From an uncultured Anaerolineae bacterium (GTDB lineage: Bacteria > Chloroflexota > Anaerolineae > Anaerolineales > Villigracilaceae), in the NCBI GenBank assembly GCA_903822545.1, contig CAIJPN010000069.1, forward strand, positions 1 through 64,000: 64,000 nt of DNA, written 5' to 3'. A model generated the notes under the pieces. The model did not search any database. It saw only the letters and a program-made list of their open reading frames with translations, and was not told the origin of the DNA. A program made the position numbers and the translations under genes. Positions 26,598 through 34,527 of the stretch are shown one piece after another. Positions within the stretch are counted from its first letter, which is position 1, and the number at the start of each line of letters is the position of its first letter.

Positions 26598-28244
26598 TCA
26601 AGAACAATCCACATAATCACTATACCCGCCAACAAACTCGCGAATTTTGCTACCTTTCAGCTCCAAAATCCGGTTGACGGTGCGATCGAGGAAATAACGG
26701 TCGTGCGAGATCACCAGCACCGTGCCATTGAAATCGGCCAGGGCATTTTCCAGCACTTCAGCGGCGGCGATGTCGATGTTGTTGGTAGGCTCATCCAGCA
26801 GCAAGAAGTTAGCATCCGAGAGCACCAGCAGGAGCAATTGCAGGCGGCTGCGTTCCCCACCCGAGAGCGTGGAAATCTTCTGCGTGGCCTGCTGGTAAGA
26901 AAACAGATAACGGATCAGCAGCGCCACCGCATTTGACTCGCTCATATTGCCCACTTTGCGCACGGTTTCAAGCAGGGTCTGGTTAAAGTCCAGCGTTTCA
27001 TGCTCCTGAGCGTAATAACCAACCTTCACGCTCGGCCCGATCTTGATTTCGCCCAAATCGGGTGTCTCGCGCCCCAGCACCAGCCGCAGCAGCACCGACT
27101 TCCCAGCCCCATTGGCTCCCACCAACCCCACCCGCTCCCCATGTCGGATCATTAAGTTTATATTCTGTAAAACAACCCTGCGCTTTACATTTTCCGCGGC
27201 AGATGGGTTTTCGAATGATTTTGAGACTCCCACCAGCTCAAGCACCTGGTTCGAGCCGCGCCAGCCGTTCAACTCCAGTCCCATTTTGCGCCGTTCCAAC
27301 TCGGGGCGATCCAGCTTTTCCACCTTCTCCAGGCGCGTTTGCATCGAGCGCACCCGGCTGGCAAACTTATCGCTGACTTGCACCCACAATTGATAGCGCT
27401 TAAGCGCCATCTCCATACGCGCAATCGCCCGCTGCTGTATCTGGAACAACTCCTCAGCCTTTGCCAGCCGCTGTTCCTTATCCACAATAAATTCGGTGTA
27501 ATTGCCCACAAACGTGGTCAACCTCCCATTCTCAATCTCAGCAATGTACGACACCGATGCATCCAGCAGGTAGCGGTCGTGCGAGATCAGCACCACCGCC
27601 CCGGGATAATCACCAATCAGTTTCTCAAGGAAAGCCTTGCCGGGGATGTCAAGATGGTTATCCGGCTCATCCAGCAGCAAAACAGATGGCCGCAGCAGCA
27701 AAAGCCGCGCCAGCCCAATCAGCTTTTTCTGCCCGCCGCTCAATAATTTCACCGGTTTATGGAGGTCGCTATCGGGAAGTCCCAGCCCGCCGAGCATTTC
27801 CCGCACTCGCGCCGGGTACCCCGCTCCCCCAATCGACTCATACTCCTCCAGCAGCTTTTGTTGCGCTTCCAGGGCTTTATCCAACGCTTTGGGGTTATTG
27901 TAAATTTCCGGCAAGCCGAGTCTCGTCTCTACAGACTCCAACTCTCGCTCCAACGCTGCCACACGCGGATTTCCCTCCAGCGCCAGATCCAGCGCCGATC
28001 GTTGCGGGTCAAACTCCGGGTGCTGGGGCAGGTATCCCACACTGACGCCCTTCGCGCGCACCACGCCGCCACCCGGCTCAGGGCTGTATTCACCCACAAT
28101 CAGCTTCAACAAAGAAGATTTCCCAGCCCCATTTGGCCCGATCAAACCGATTTTCTGATCATGCTGGATCTCCCAGCTTAAATTCCGAAACAGCGCCCGC
28201 GCGCCGAGAATCAAAGTGACACTAGAAAGACTGATAGAAATCAT
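26598..28244 (-). CDS. ABC-F family ATPase (548 aa)
   Basis: ABC-F proteins bind the ribosomal E site and either regulate translation (EttA-like) or confer resistance to ribosome antibiotics. Two ABC domains are complete. Domain 1 has Walker A GPNGAGKSS, signature LSGGQKKL and Walker B LLLLDEPDNHLD. Domain 2 has Walker A GANGAGKSV, signature LSGGERSRL and Walker B LLLDEPTNNID. They are joined by a charged helical linker (about 235-325) that reaches the ribosome core in this family. There is no membrane domain. GGAG lies 6 nt before the ATG. Upstream on the same strand lie a short ORF and an intrinsic terminator (28286-28443), a layout typical of attenuated antibiotic-resistance ABC-F genes. 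Confidence 0.93.
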   Translation of the reverse strand: MISISLSSVTLILGARALFRNLSWEIQHDQKIGLIGPNGAGKSSLLKLIVGEYSPEPGGGVVRAKGVSVGYLPQHPEFDPQRSALDLALEGNPRVAALERELESVETRLGLPEIYNNPKALDKALEAQQKLLEEYESIGGAGYPARVREMLGGLGLPDSDLHKPVKLLSGGQKKLIGLARLLLLRPSVLLLDEPDNHLDIPGKAFLEKLIGDYPGAVVLISHDRYLLDASVSYIAEIENGRLTTFVGNYTEFIVDKEQRLAKAEELFQIQQRAIARMEMALKRYQLWVQVSDKFASRVRSMQTRLEKVEKLDRPELERRKMGLELNGWRGSNQVLELVGVSKSFENPSAAENVKRRVVLQNINLMIRHGERVGLVGANGAGKSVLLRLVLGRETPDLGEIKIGPSVKVGYYAQEHETLDFNQTLLETVRKVGNMSESNAVALLIRYLFSYQQATQKISTLSGGERSRLQLLLLVLSDANFLLLDEPTNNIDIAAAEVLENALADFNGTVLVISHDRYFLDRTVNRILELKGSKIREFVGGYSDYVDCS

Positions 28245-28263
28245 AAAAGCTCCGTATCATGGC

Positions 28264-28280
28264 GCGATTTGTTAAATCGC
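28264..28280 (-). promoter_or_regulatory. Small hairpin just upstream of the ABC-F ribosome-binding site
   Basis: GCGATTT-GTT-AAATCGC, a 7-bp perfect stem lying between the leader terminator and the GGAG of the ABC-F gene. Confidence 0.5.
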
Positions 28281-28285
28281 ACTGC

Positions 28286-28319
28286 AACAAAAAGCGCCGC
28301 AAGTCAAAGCCTGCGGCGC
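28286..28319 (-). terminator. Intrinsic terminator in the leader of the ABC-F gene (candidate attenuator)
   Basis: On the minus strand GCGCCGCA (28319-28312) pairs with TGCGGCGC (28301-28294), loop of 10 nt, followed directly by TTTTTGTT. It sits 22 nt after the stop of a 33-codon ORF and 41 nt before the ABC-F start, so it must be read through for the ABC-F gene to be expressed from the promoter at 28451. Confidence 0.8.
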
Positions 28320-28341
28320 GGGAAAATCAACAAAAAGCGGA

Positions 28342-28443
28342 TTATCTCCGGGGTACAGGCGCAATACGACAAGGAACGTCGCAAATAAAGCCACGCACAC
28401 CGATGCACAAGATGGAATGCTCACCAGAAATTTCGTAACGCAT
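28342..28443 (-). CDS. Short leader ORF upstream of the ABC-F gene (33 aa)
   Basis: On the minus strand an ATG at 28443 opens 33 codons ending in TAA (28344-28342). The peptide begins MRYEISGEHS, has three Cys in the middle and ends APVPRR. It has no Shine-Dalgarno. Instead an extended -10 (TGTTATAAT) ends 7 nt before the ATG, so transcription should start at or next to the start codon. The position before a terminator and an ABC-F gene fits a regulatory leader peptide; a free-standing small protein is the alternative. No homology is claimed. Confidence 0.5.
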   Translation of the reverse strand: MRYEISGEHSILCIGVRGFICDVPCRIAPVPRR

Positions 28444-28450
28444 GGCCGCG

Positions 28451-28459
28451 ATTATAACA
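28451..28459 (-). promoter_or_regulatory. Extended -10 promoter for the ABC-F leader
   Basis: TGTTATAAT on the minus strand (28459-28451): TG, one base, then a perfect TATAAT. The divergent hemolysin III gene starts 156 nt away. The remainder of 28460-28614 holds only a degenerate GGGATTTTCCC-type repeat. Confidence 0.65.
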
Positions 28460-28614
28460 TGCTCAAAACCTGTGGCTAACTATTAGCTGGATGATAGGTT
28501 GGAATGATGCCCGCCGGGTATCATCTAAATTACAAACCCCAACACAGCCTGCTTTGGGTGATGGCAAAATATTGCCGGGAAAATCCCGCGCTACCTGATT
28601 GAAAAGGAATTCTC

Positions 28615-29256
28615 ATGCTTTCAAAACTTCGCGAACCTGTCAGCGGATTGACACACCTTGGCGGCGCAGTGGCTGCCGTCATCGGGCAAATTGCCCTTTT
28701 GGCAATGGGCCTGAATGGCGTCGAAAAAACTATCTCGATTTTCGTGTATGGCATCAGCCTGATCGCCCTGTTTTCGGCCAGCGCCACCTATCATCTCGTC
28801 AATGCCGGGCCAAAAGTCAGCTCAATTCTGCGCAAAATTGACCATTCAGCCATCTACCTGCTGATAGCGGGAACTTATACCCCATTCTGTCTCAACGCTT
28901 TCACTGGATTCTTCCGCTGGGGCCTGCTCACCATCGTTTGGAGCATTGCCATCATCGGGATTTTGGTCAAAGTCTTTTACATGGGTGCGCCGCGCTGGCT
29001 GACCGCAGGTGTCTATGTGCTGATGGGCTGGCTGTGCCTGAGCGCCATCGGCCAGATTACCACTGCCCTGACACCCTTCACCCTGGCCTGGATGGTGGTT
29101 GGCGGCCTGGCTTATACCTTTGGCGCAGTGGTCTACGCCACAAAAATTTTCGATTTTGTGCCCGGAAAATTCGGCTTCCACGAAGTCTGGCACATCTTTG
29201 TTTTGGTTGGCGCAGCCGCGCATTTCATCTCGGTGGTGGGTGTTGTCACAATGTAA
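28615..29256 (+). CDS. Hemolysin III / PAQR family membrane protein (213 aa)
   Basis: A seven-transmembrane protein of the HlyIII (YqfA/TrhA-like) family, in the CREST superfamily of putative metal-dependent membrane hydrolases. Family motifs are SATYHL with the first metal-type His, KIDHSAIYLLIAGTYTP, and the C-terminal HEVWHIFVLVGAAAHF with two further His residues. The N-terminal EPVSGLTHLGG is typical. In bacteria members affect membrane energetics and lipid homeostasis; the hemolysin name is historical. AAAGG precedes ATG 28615. It is probably monocistronic. Confidence 0.92.
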   Translation: MLSKLREPVSGLTHLGGAVAAVIGQIALLAMGLNGVEKTISIFVYGISLIALFSASATYHLVNAGPKVSSILRKIDHSAIYLLIAGTYTPFCLNAFTGFFRWGLLTIVWSIAIIGILVKVFYMGAPRWLTAGVYVLMGWLCLSAIGQITTALTPFTLAWMVVGGLAYTFGAVVYATKIFDFVPGKFGFHEVWHIFVLVGAAAHFISVVGVVTM

Positions 29257-29375
29257 CTTGGATGGAAACCATCCTCTTCCATTTATCTCCAAATTGCGGA
29301 TAATTGATGAAAGCGAAATTCATTTCCACGAATGAATAGGCTTAATATTCGCTATCTCAATTCCCAGGAGACAAA

Positions 29376-30044
29376 ATGAGCACCCAATTACAACTTAACG
29401 GTATTCCCGGCCACCTGGCCTGCCCCGCCGGAGATGGCCCCTGGCCGGGGCTGATTGTCATCCAGGAATGGTGGGGGCTGGACGCCCAGACCATTTCCAT
29501 CGCGGACAGGTTTGCCAGCATAGGCTACCTGGCTTTTGCGCCGGATGTCTATCATGGCGAACTGGCCCAGCCTGGTGATGGCGAAAAAGCCATGTCGCTG
29601 GTGCAAAAATACGGCCCCGGCGCGCCCGCAGAACTGGAAAAAGTCTTCGACGGGTTGAAAAGTCATCCCGATTGCACCGGCAAGGTCGGCAGCGTGGGCT
29701 TTTGTTTCGGCGGACGCATGTCACTGACTCTGGGGCTTTCACGCCCACTCGATGCAGTCTGCACCTTCTACGGCGGCGGAATGCAGCAGATTTTTGATCG
29801 CATGGGCGCGCTCAAAACCCCGGTGCTGGGCCTGTTCGGCGATGCGGATGTTTCCATCCCGGTGGGAACCATCCAGGAATTTGAGAAAATCCTGGAAAAA
29901 CTGGGGCTTGAGCATACCATTGTGATCTATCCCAACTCAGGCCACGCCTTTTTCCGCGACAGCGATCCAAAAGTATATAAACCCGAAGCATCCCAGGATG
30001 CCTGGCAGCGGGTGACAACCTTTTTCGGCAAATATTTGCGATAA
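29376..30044 (+). CDS. Dienelactone hydrolase family protein (222 aa)
   Basis: An alpha/beta-hydrolase of the DLH family. The triad is visible: Cys110 in GFCFGG (the nucleophile elbow with Cys, as in true dienelactone hydrolases), Asp158 in FGDADVSIP and His190 in SGHAFF. Glu31 in VIQEWWGLD matches the Glu that holds the Cys in true DLHs. Classical DLH acts on dienelactones from chlorocatechol breakdown, but most genomic homologues have unknown ester or lactone substrates and no catabolic neighbours are present here. AGGAG lies before ATG 29376. The 119-nt gap upstream holds no other feature I can support. Confidence 0.92.
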   Translation: MSTQLQLNGIPGHLACPAGDGPWPGLIVIQEWWGLDAQTISIADRFASIGYLAFAPDVYHGELAQPGDGEKAMSLVQKYGPGAPAELEKVFDGLKSHPDCTGKVGSVGFCFGGRMSLTLGLSRPLDAVCTFYGGGMQQIFDRMGALKTPVLGLFGDADVSIPVGTIQEFEKILEKLGLEHTIVIYPNSGHAFFRDSDPKVYKPEASQDAWQRVTTFFGKYLR

Positions 30045-30104
30045 AAAGCGTTCAATACAAAATCCGCGTACGAAATGAGCCAGTTTATCGTCGCATGCTG
30101 GAGA

Positions 30105-30133
30105 TTGACAAAACCACGCGCATCCTGTACGCT
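30105..30133 (+). promoter_or_regulatory. Promoter of the helicase gene (leaderless arrangement)
   Basis: A perfect TTGACA (30105-30110), 17 nt, then a weak TACGCT (30128-30133) whose end is 6 nt before ATG 30140. Transcription would start at the start codon. Confidence 0.55.
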
Positions 30134-30139
30134 TGACTC

Positions 30140-32242
30140 ATGTTGAGCGAAAACCAACTTCACGTTATCGAATCCCCTGTTAACTCAAAAATCTTCCTGT
30201 CCGGCCCGGCGGGCTGCGGAAAAACCAGCGCAGGCGTTGAACGTATGCGCGCCCTGCTCAAAGCGGGTGTGCCCGGCGAATCGATCCTGATGCTGACGCC
30301 GCAGCGCACGCTGCAGGAACCATACATAAGCCTGCTCAACAGCCCAGAGCGCGGCGCAGGCGGCGACGCGACCCCCGCCACCCTGGGAGGCATTGCACGG
30401 CGCATGGTCGATCTTTTCTGGCCATTGTGTGCCGAAGCCGCCGGTTTTGCCCACCCCGACCAACCACCAGTTTTCCTGACGCTCGAAACCGCCCAATACT
30501 ACATGGCGCACATCGTCCGCCCGCTGCTGGATGAGGGCTATTTCGAATCGGTCACCATCGAGCGCAACCGGCTGTACAGCCAAATCATCGACAACCTGAA
30601 CAAAGCCGCCATCGTCGGCTTCCCACACACCGACATCGGCTCCCGGCTCGATGCAGCCTACTTCGGCGAACCAGCCCAGCGCCGCGTCTACGCCGATGCC
30701 CAGGACTGCGCCAACCGTTTCCGCGCCCACTGCCTGCAAAACAACCTGCTCGATTTTTCGCTCCAGCTCGAAGTTTTCTGGACGCACCTGTGGCCCGACC
30801 CGGTCGTGCGCCAGTACCTGCGCCGCAGCTACCGCCATCTCATCTACGACAACATCGAAGAAGACGGCGCACGCGCCCACGACCTAATACGCGAATGGCT
30901 GTCCGATTTCGACTCAGCGCTGCTGATCTTCGACGAGGGCGGCGGCTACCGGCGATTCCTCGGCGCAGACATGGATACCGGCTGGGCGCTGCGCGAACTG
31001 TGTGATGAACACATCACGCTCAACGAAAGTTTTGTCATCTCAGCAGGAATTTCCAGGTTGAATTCCGCTCTACAGGCTGTTCTCCTGCCCGAAAAAACTG
31101 CATCCGTCCGCCCTGAAGCTGACTCCAACGAAAACTGGCTGGATGCCACCCTAAAAATCATCCAGACCCGTTTCTACCCAGAGCTTCTGGATTCTATCGC
31201 CACTGAGACACGCCGCCTGCTGAATGAGGGCCTTGCCCCTGCCGAAATCGTCATCCTCGCCCCCTACCTGTCAGACGCGCTGCGCTTCTCACTGATGAAC
31301 CGGCTGGAAGCCCGGGGCATTCCCACCCGCTCGCACCGTCCTTCGCGCTCTCTCCACGACGAACCCGCCAGCCGCACACTGCTCACCCTGGCCGCGCTTG
31401 CCCACCCAACCTGGAAAATCATCCCACCCAAATTTGATGTAGCCTACGCCTTCATGCAGTCCATCGAAGGCCTCGACCTCGTCCGCGCCCAGCTGCTGAC
31501 CGAAATTGTTTACCGTCCGCGTGATTTCAGCCTGGGTTCTTTTGAGAATCTCCAGAGCGCGGCCCAGGAACGCATCACCTACAGCCTGGGCAGCCGCTAC
31601 GAAACACTGCGCACCTGGCTGAACGAATATCGCGCCACCGAGCCACTGCCGCTCGATCACTTCCTGCGCAAACTCTTTGGCGAGGTACTCTCCCAACCCA
31701 GATTCGGCTTCCATAGCAATTTTGACTCCGTCAGGGTGGCGTCCAGCCTGGTTGAATCGGTCAAAAAGTTCCGGCTGAATCTGGCCGAGCAGGAAAATGC
31801 CCCAGATTTGGGCAAAGAATACATTTCCATGTTAGAAGATGGCGTAATTGCCGCTCAATACCTCACCGGTTGGCAAGAAAACCCAAATTCAGTGCTGGTG
31901 GCCCCGGCAACCACCTTCCTGATGATGAACCGCCCCGTAACGGCGCAGTTCTGGCTGGATGCGGGCGCCAGCGGCTGGTATGAACGCCTGGCCCAACCGC
32001 TCACCCATCCCTATGTGCTCTCCCGTGGCTGGGACGCATCCTCCGGCCGCACCTGGTCCGACGCTGACGATGTTGCCGCCAACCGCGATGCCCTGGCGCG
32101 CCTCGTCACCGGGCTGCTGCGACGCTGCCGCCAGCGCATCTACCTCGGCCTGCCCGAACTGGGTGAAAGCGGCTACGAACAGCGCGGAGACTTGCTCAAA
32201 GCCTTCAACCAGGCCCTGATGGCAGAGTCTAATAACACCTGA
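30140..32242 (+). CDS. UvrD/AddB-like superfamily 1 helicase-type ATPase (700 aa)
   Basis: Walker A is GPAGCGKTS (about 22-30) in a motif I context typical of UvrD/Rep/AddB. LMLTPQRTLQEPY is the motif Ia region, and YRHLIYDNIEEDGARAHDLI is the Walker B (motif II) region, with Asp-Asn-Ile-Glu-Glu in place of the usual DEFQD. Later LNESFVISAGI and a C-terminal RRCRQRIYLGL strand match the helicase 2A end. Classical motif V/VI arginines (VALTRA) are not obvious, as in AddB where helicase activity is lost. There is no nuclease domain in this chain. A separate Fe-S nuclease gene lies 1.46 kb downstream, suggesting a split AddB-like repair enzyme. It starts without a Shine-Dalgarno and is probably leaderless. 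Confidence 0.8.
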   Translation: MLSENQLHVIESPVNSKIFLSGPAGCGKTSAGVERMRALLKAGVPGESILMLTPQRTLQEPYISLLNSPERGAGGDATPATLGGIARRMVDLFWPLCAEAAGFAHPDQPPVFLTLETAQYYMAHIVRPLLDEGYFESVTIERNRLYSQIIDNLNKAAIVGFPHTDIGSRLDAAYFGEPAQRRVYADAQDCANRFRAHCLQNNLLDFSLQLEVFWTHLWPDPVVRQYLRRSYRHLIYDNIEEDGARAHDLIREWLSDFDSALLIFDEGGGYRRFLGADMDTGWALRELCDEHITLNESFVISAGISRLNSALQAVLLPEKTASVRPEADSNENWLDATLKIIQTRFYPELLDSIATETRRLLNEGLAPAEIVILAPYLSDALRFSLMNRLEARGIPTRSHRPSRSLHDEPASRTLLTLAALAHPTWKIIPPKFDVAYAFMQSIEGLDLVRAQLLTEIVYRPRDFSLGSFENLQSAAQERITYSLGSRYETLRTWLNEYRATEPLPLDHFLRKLFGEVLSQPRFGFHSNFDSVRVASSLVESVKKFRLNLAEQENAPDLGKEYISMLEDGVIAAQYLTGWQENPNSVLVAPATTFLMMNRPVTAQFWLDAGASGWYERLAQPLTHPYVLSRGWDASSGRTWSDADDVAANRDALARLVTGLLRRCRQRIYLGLPELGESGYEQRGDLLKAFNQALMAESNNT

Positions 32243-32342
32243 AGCCTAAATTGGGCAAAAGTTGTCATACAACTACCGACATCCCTGATTGACTCATTCT
32301 CTCCGATGTAATAGACGATTAATCATTCATTGGCCCATCTGA

Positions 32343-33083
32343 ATGAAAAAAATTATCACCACCTTCCTTTTTTTTGCTATTTTGATTTTATCCGGCTGCC
32401 AGAATAGCCAGTTTATTATCATCCTGACCCCCACACTGGAAATTCCGTCCCCCGCATGTGAATGGCCCTGCACCAAAGAAGATCGCCAAACCGCCCAGGC
32501 AATGCGCGCCACCATCGAAGCATCTGCCACACTGACAATCCCACCCACCATCCCCACCGATACACCAACCCATCCGCCAATCACCCCCCTGCCGCCATCC
32601 AACACCCCTCCCGCCGGGAACACCTACACCCTTATGCCCGGCGACCTGGGCTGGGGCAGCGTCTATGGCACCGTGACCGACGAAACCAGCGGATTACCCA
32701 TCTCGGGCGCAGCCATCACCTGTGAGCATCATTCCTACACATCCCCAACCCTGTGCACAGGCATCACCTGGACAAACGACAGCGGGATTTTCGCCTTCGT
32801 CCCGGTATTCTTCCACGATACCGACCGCATTATCATCCGTGTGGAAGTGCCGGGTTACCAAAACGGGATATTCTGGCAAGATTCATTTACCTTTGCCGCG
32901 CTCAAAGCCGACATTTCACTTAAAAAACTACCCACCCCCAACCCCAACGCATCCCCCACATTCTCCCCGGTCTGCACGGCCCCAGTTTGCCCCGCCGGGC
33001 AAGGACGCCTGGCCTGTGGACTTCCCGAAGGCTGCCCCGGTGGCTGCGGCACCATCTGCGCCACACTGACACCCACACCATAG
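32343..33083 (+). CDS. Secreted lipoprotein with a carboxypeptidase-regulatory-like domain (246 aa)
   Basis: A lipoprotein signal peptide with lipobox LSGC (Cys19) is followed by a Thr/Pro-rich linker (about 60-95). A beta-sandwich like CarboxypepD_reg follows (about 103-195: GSVYGTVTDETSGLPISGAAITC, TNDSGIFAFVP, VEVPGYQ). The tail is Pro-rich and Cys-rich (eight Cys between about 213 and 241), probably disulphide-bonded outside the cell. Its function is unknown; such domains serve as adhesion or assembly modules on surface proteins. No Shine-Dalgarno is apparent. It lies between the helicase and nuclease genes and ends at a bidirectional terminator. Confidence 0.8.
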   Translation: MKKIITTFLFFAILILSGCQNSQFIIILTPTLEIPSPACEWPCTKEDRQTAQAMRATIEASATLTIPPTIPTDTPTHPPITPLPPSNTPPAGNTYTLMPGDLGWGSVYGTVTDETSGLPISGAAITCEHHSYTSPTLCTGITWTNDSGIFAFVPVFFHDTDRIIIRVEVPGYQNGIFWQDSFTFAALKADISLKKLPTPNPNASPTFSPVCTAPVCPAGQGRLACGLPEGCPGGCGTICATLTPTP

Positions 33084-33114
33084 CCCCAGCGATTGACACA
33101 ATCCCCCCAAAAAA

Positions 33115-33150
33115 ACAAAAAACTCGGAGAATTCACCCCGAGTTTTTTGT
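33115..33150. terminator. Bidirectional intrinsic terminator
   Basis: A 13-bp perfect stem (33115-33127 with 33138-33150), 10-nt loop, with A6 and T6 at the outer ends. It serves the lipoprotein gene (plus) and the frameshifted gene (minus) that converge here. Confidence 0.9.
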
Positions 33151-33170
33151 TTCCAAATAACTGCCAGCAA

Positions 33171-33583
33171 CTACGGTGCAACCACATTTACCGAGAATTC
33201 AAACTGCTGCGAAACGGTATATCCACCCGGGTAGCGCACACCCACCACCACAAGCGCAATATCGGTAGCAGGCTGCTTATCCGGGCGGCTAACCAGCAGC
33301 GACTTGGCAGTAAACATCACCGTAAGTGTGGCACTCGTCCCAGCCCCAGCCGCTCGCAACCACCCCCCGCCCCAGGAAAGGGTCTGAAGGCATTGCAATC
33401 ACCGAAGTAAACGGAACATTACTGCTAACAGCCACAACCACCGGATAGCTTTCGCCGATATTCATCGTCGCTGGCAGCCCACTGACAACAGCGATGGTTG
33501 TCACAGGCAGTGGCGCAGCATCGCTCAATCCCAACACCAGCACAATTTGCCAGCACCAACATTCCAACAACTCTCTTGCTCAT
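33171..33583 (-). pseudogene. Frameshifted small secreted protein gene
   Basis: The minus-strand ATG at 33583 has a good AAGGAG and begins a signal peptide (MSKRVVGMLVLA). The sensible continuation (IVLVLGLSDAAPLPVTT through PFLGRGVVA) is in the +1 frame from about 33548. It changes frame again near 33345 into AGAGTSATLTVMFTAKS, which runs to the stop at 33171 (FEFSVNVVAP). One extra base at each point would explain both shifts. Joined, the product is about 137 residues, an exported Ig-like or beta-rich domain. Either the gene is decaying or there are two sequence errors. I do not recognise the family. Confidence 0.7.
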
Positions 33584-33693
33584 AAAATCTCCTTGAATAG
33601 CTCGATGTGAATAAGACTATTCTACGCCAAATACTACAATTTAATTCTAAAGAATTTCTGTATAGCCAAACAACCAGCCCAGACAGATTGACG

Positions 33694-33699
33694 TATAAT
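33694..33699 (+). promoter_or_regulatory. -10 element of the nuclease-recJ operon (leaderless arrangement)
   Basis: TATAAT ends 6 nt before ATG 33706, so the transcript should begin at the start codon. No strong -35 is seen at the expected distance. Confidence 0.55.
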
Positions 33700-33705
33700 C
33701 TGATT

Positions 33706-34515
33706 ATGCCCCTGCCCGTCCCCTTCACCTTCTCCCAGGCCAGCCTGCAAGACCATCAAGACTGCCCCCGGCGCTTCCAACTGCGTTACATCGAGCGACT
33801 GAGCTACCCGGCCATCGAAAGCGAGCCCACGCTCGAAAACGAACGCCACCAGCAGGAAGGCGAAACCTTCCACCGGCTCATCCAGCAATACTTACTTGGG
33901 ATTCCAGCCGAAAAAGTGAGCAAACTCGCCAACAGCACCAACTTGGAACGCTGGTGGATGAACTTTCTCGCCAGCTTCAACTTTGACCGTCAAACCGACC
34001 TGCTCTACCCCGAAATGACCCTATCCGCCCCGCTGGCTGGCTCCCGTTTAATGGCCAAATACGACCTGGTGACAGGCAGCCCCGAGAATGGCTTCACCAT
34101 CTACGACTGGAAAACCTACCGCAAACGCCCCCGCAACGAATTCCTGGTCACCCGCCTGCAAACGCGCGTCTACCGCGCCCTGCTGGCCCGCGCCGGAGCA
34201 CACCTTAACAGTGGCCAGCCCATCACCCCCGAACGCATCGAAATGATCTACTGGTTTGCCGATTTCCCCAACGAACCAGCGCGCTTCCGCTACGATCCAT
34301 CCCAAGACAAACGCGACTGGGACAGCCTGGAAAAAACCGCAAAAGAAATCACCGCCCAGGCCAGCTTCCCACCCACCGACGAAACACGTCAGTGCGCCTA
34401 CTGCACCTACCGCTCCTACTGTGACCGCGGCATCCGCGCCGGGGGTGGCGATACCATCGAAAGCGAACTGACACTGGACATCACGCTCGAACAGGTGCCG
34501 GAAATAGAGCTGTAA
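33706..34515 (+). CDS. Fe-S cluster PD-(D/E)XK nuclease, AddB/RecB/Cas4-like (269 aa)
   Basis: An exonuclease-type domain of the PDDEXK_1 family. The Fe-S Cys set is Cys20 (HQDCPRRFQLRY) and Cys230, Cys233, Cys239 (CAYCTYRSYC), the C...CxxCx5C arrangement of AddB and Cas4. The nuclease core has the His in GETFHRLIQQ, Asp in MAKYDLVTGS, DWK in IYDWKTYRK and the QxxxY-type motif LQTRVYRALL. Such domains degrade DNA ends during recombinational repair. It probably works with the helicase-like protein encoded at 30140-32242. Start ATG 33706 is chosen because the family similarity starts there and a TATAAT lies 6 nt upstream; an in-frame ATG at 33607 lies upstream of that promoter. recJ follows after 12 nt. 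Confidence 0.88.
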   Translation: MPLPVPFTFSQASLQDHQDCPRRFQLRYIERLSYPAIESEPTLENERHQQEGETFHRLIQQYLLGIPAEKVSKLANSTNLERWWMNFLASFNFDRQTDLLYPEMTLSAPLAGSRLMAKYDLVTGSPENGFTIYDWKTYRKRPRNEFLVTRLQTRVYRALLARAGAHLNSGQPITPERIEMIYWFADFPNEPARFRYDPSQDKRDWDSLEKTAKEITAQASFPPTDETRQCAYCTYRSYCDRGIRAGGGDTIESELTLDITLEQVPEIEL

Positions 34516-34527
34516 CCACAATCTTCC

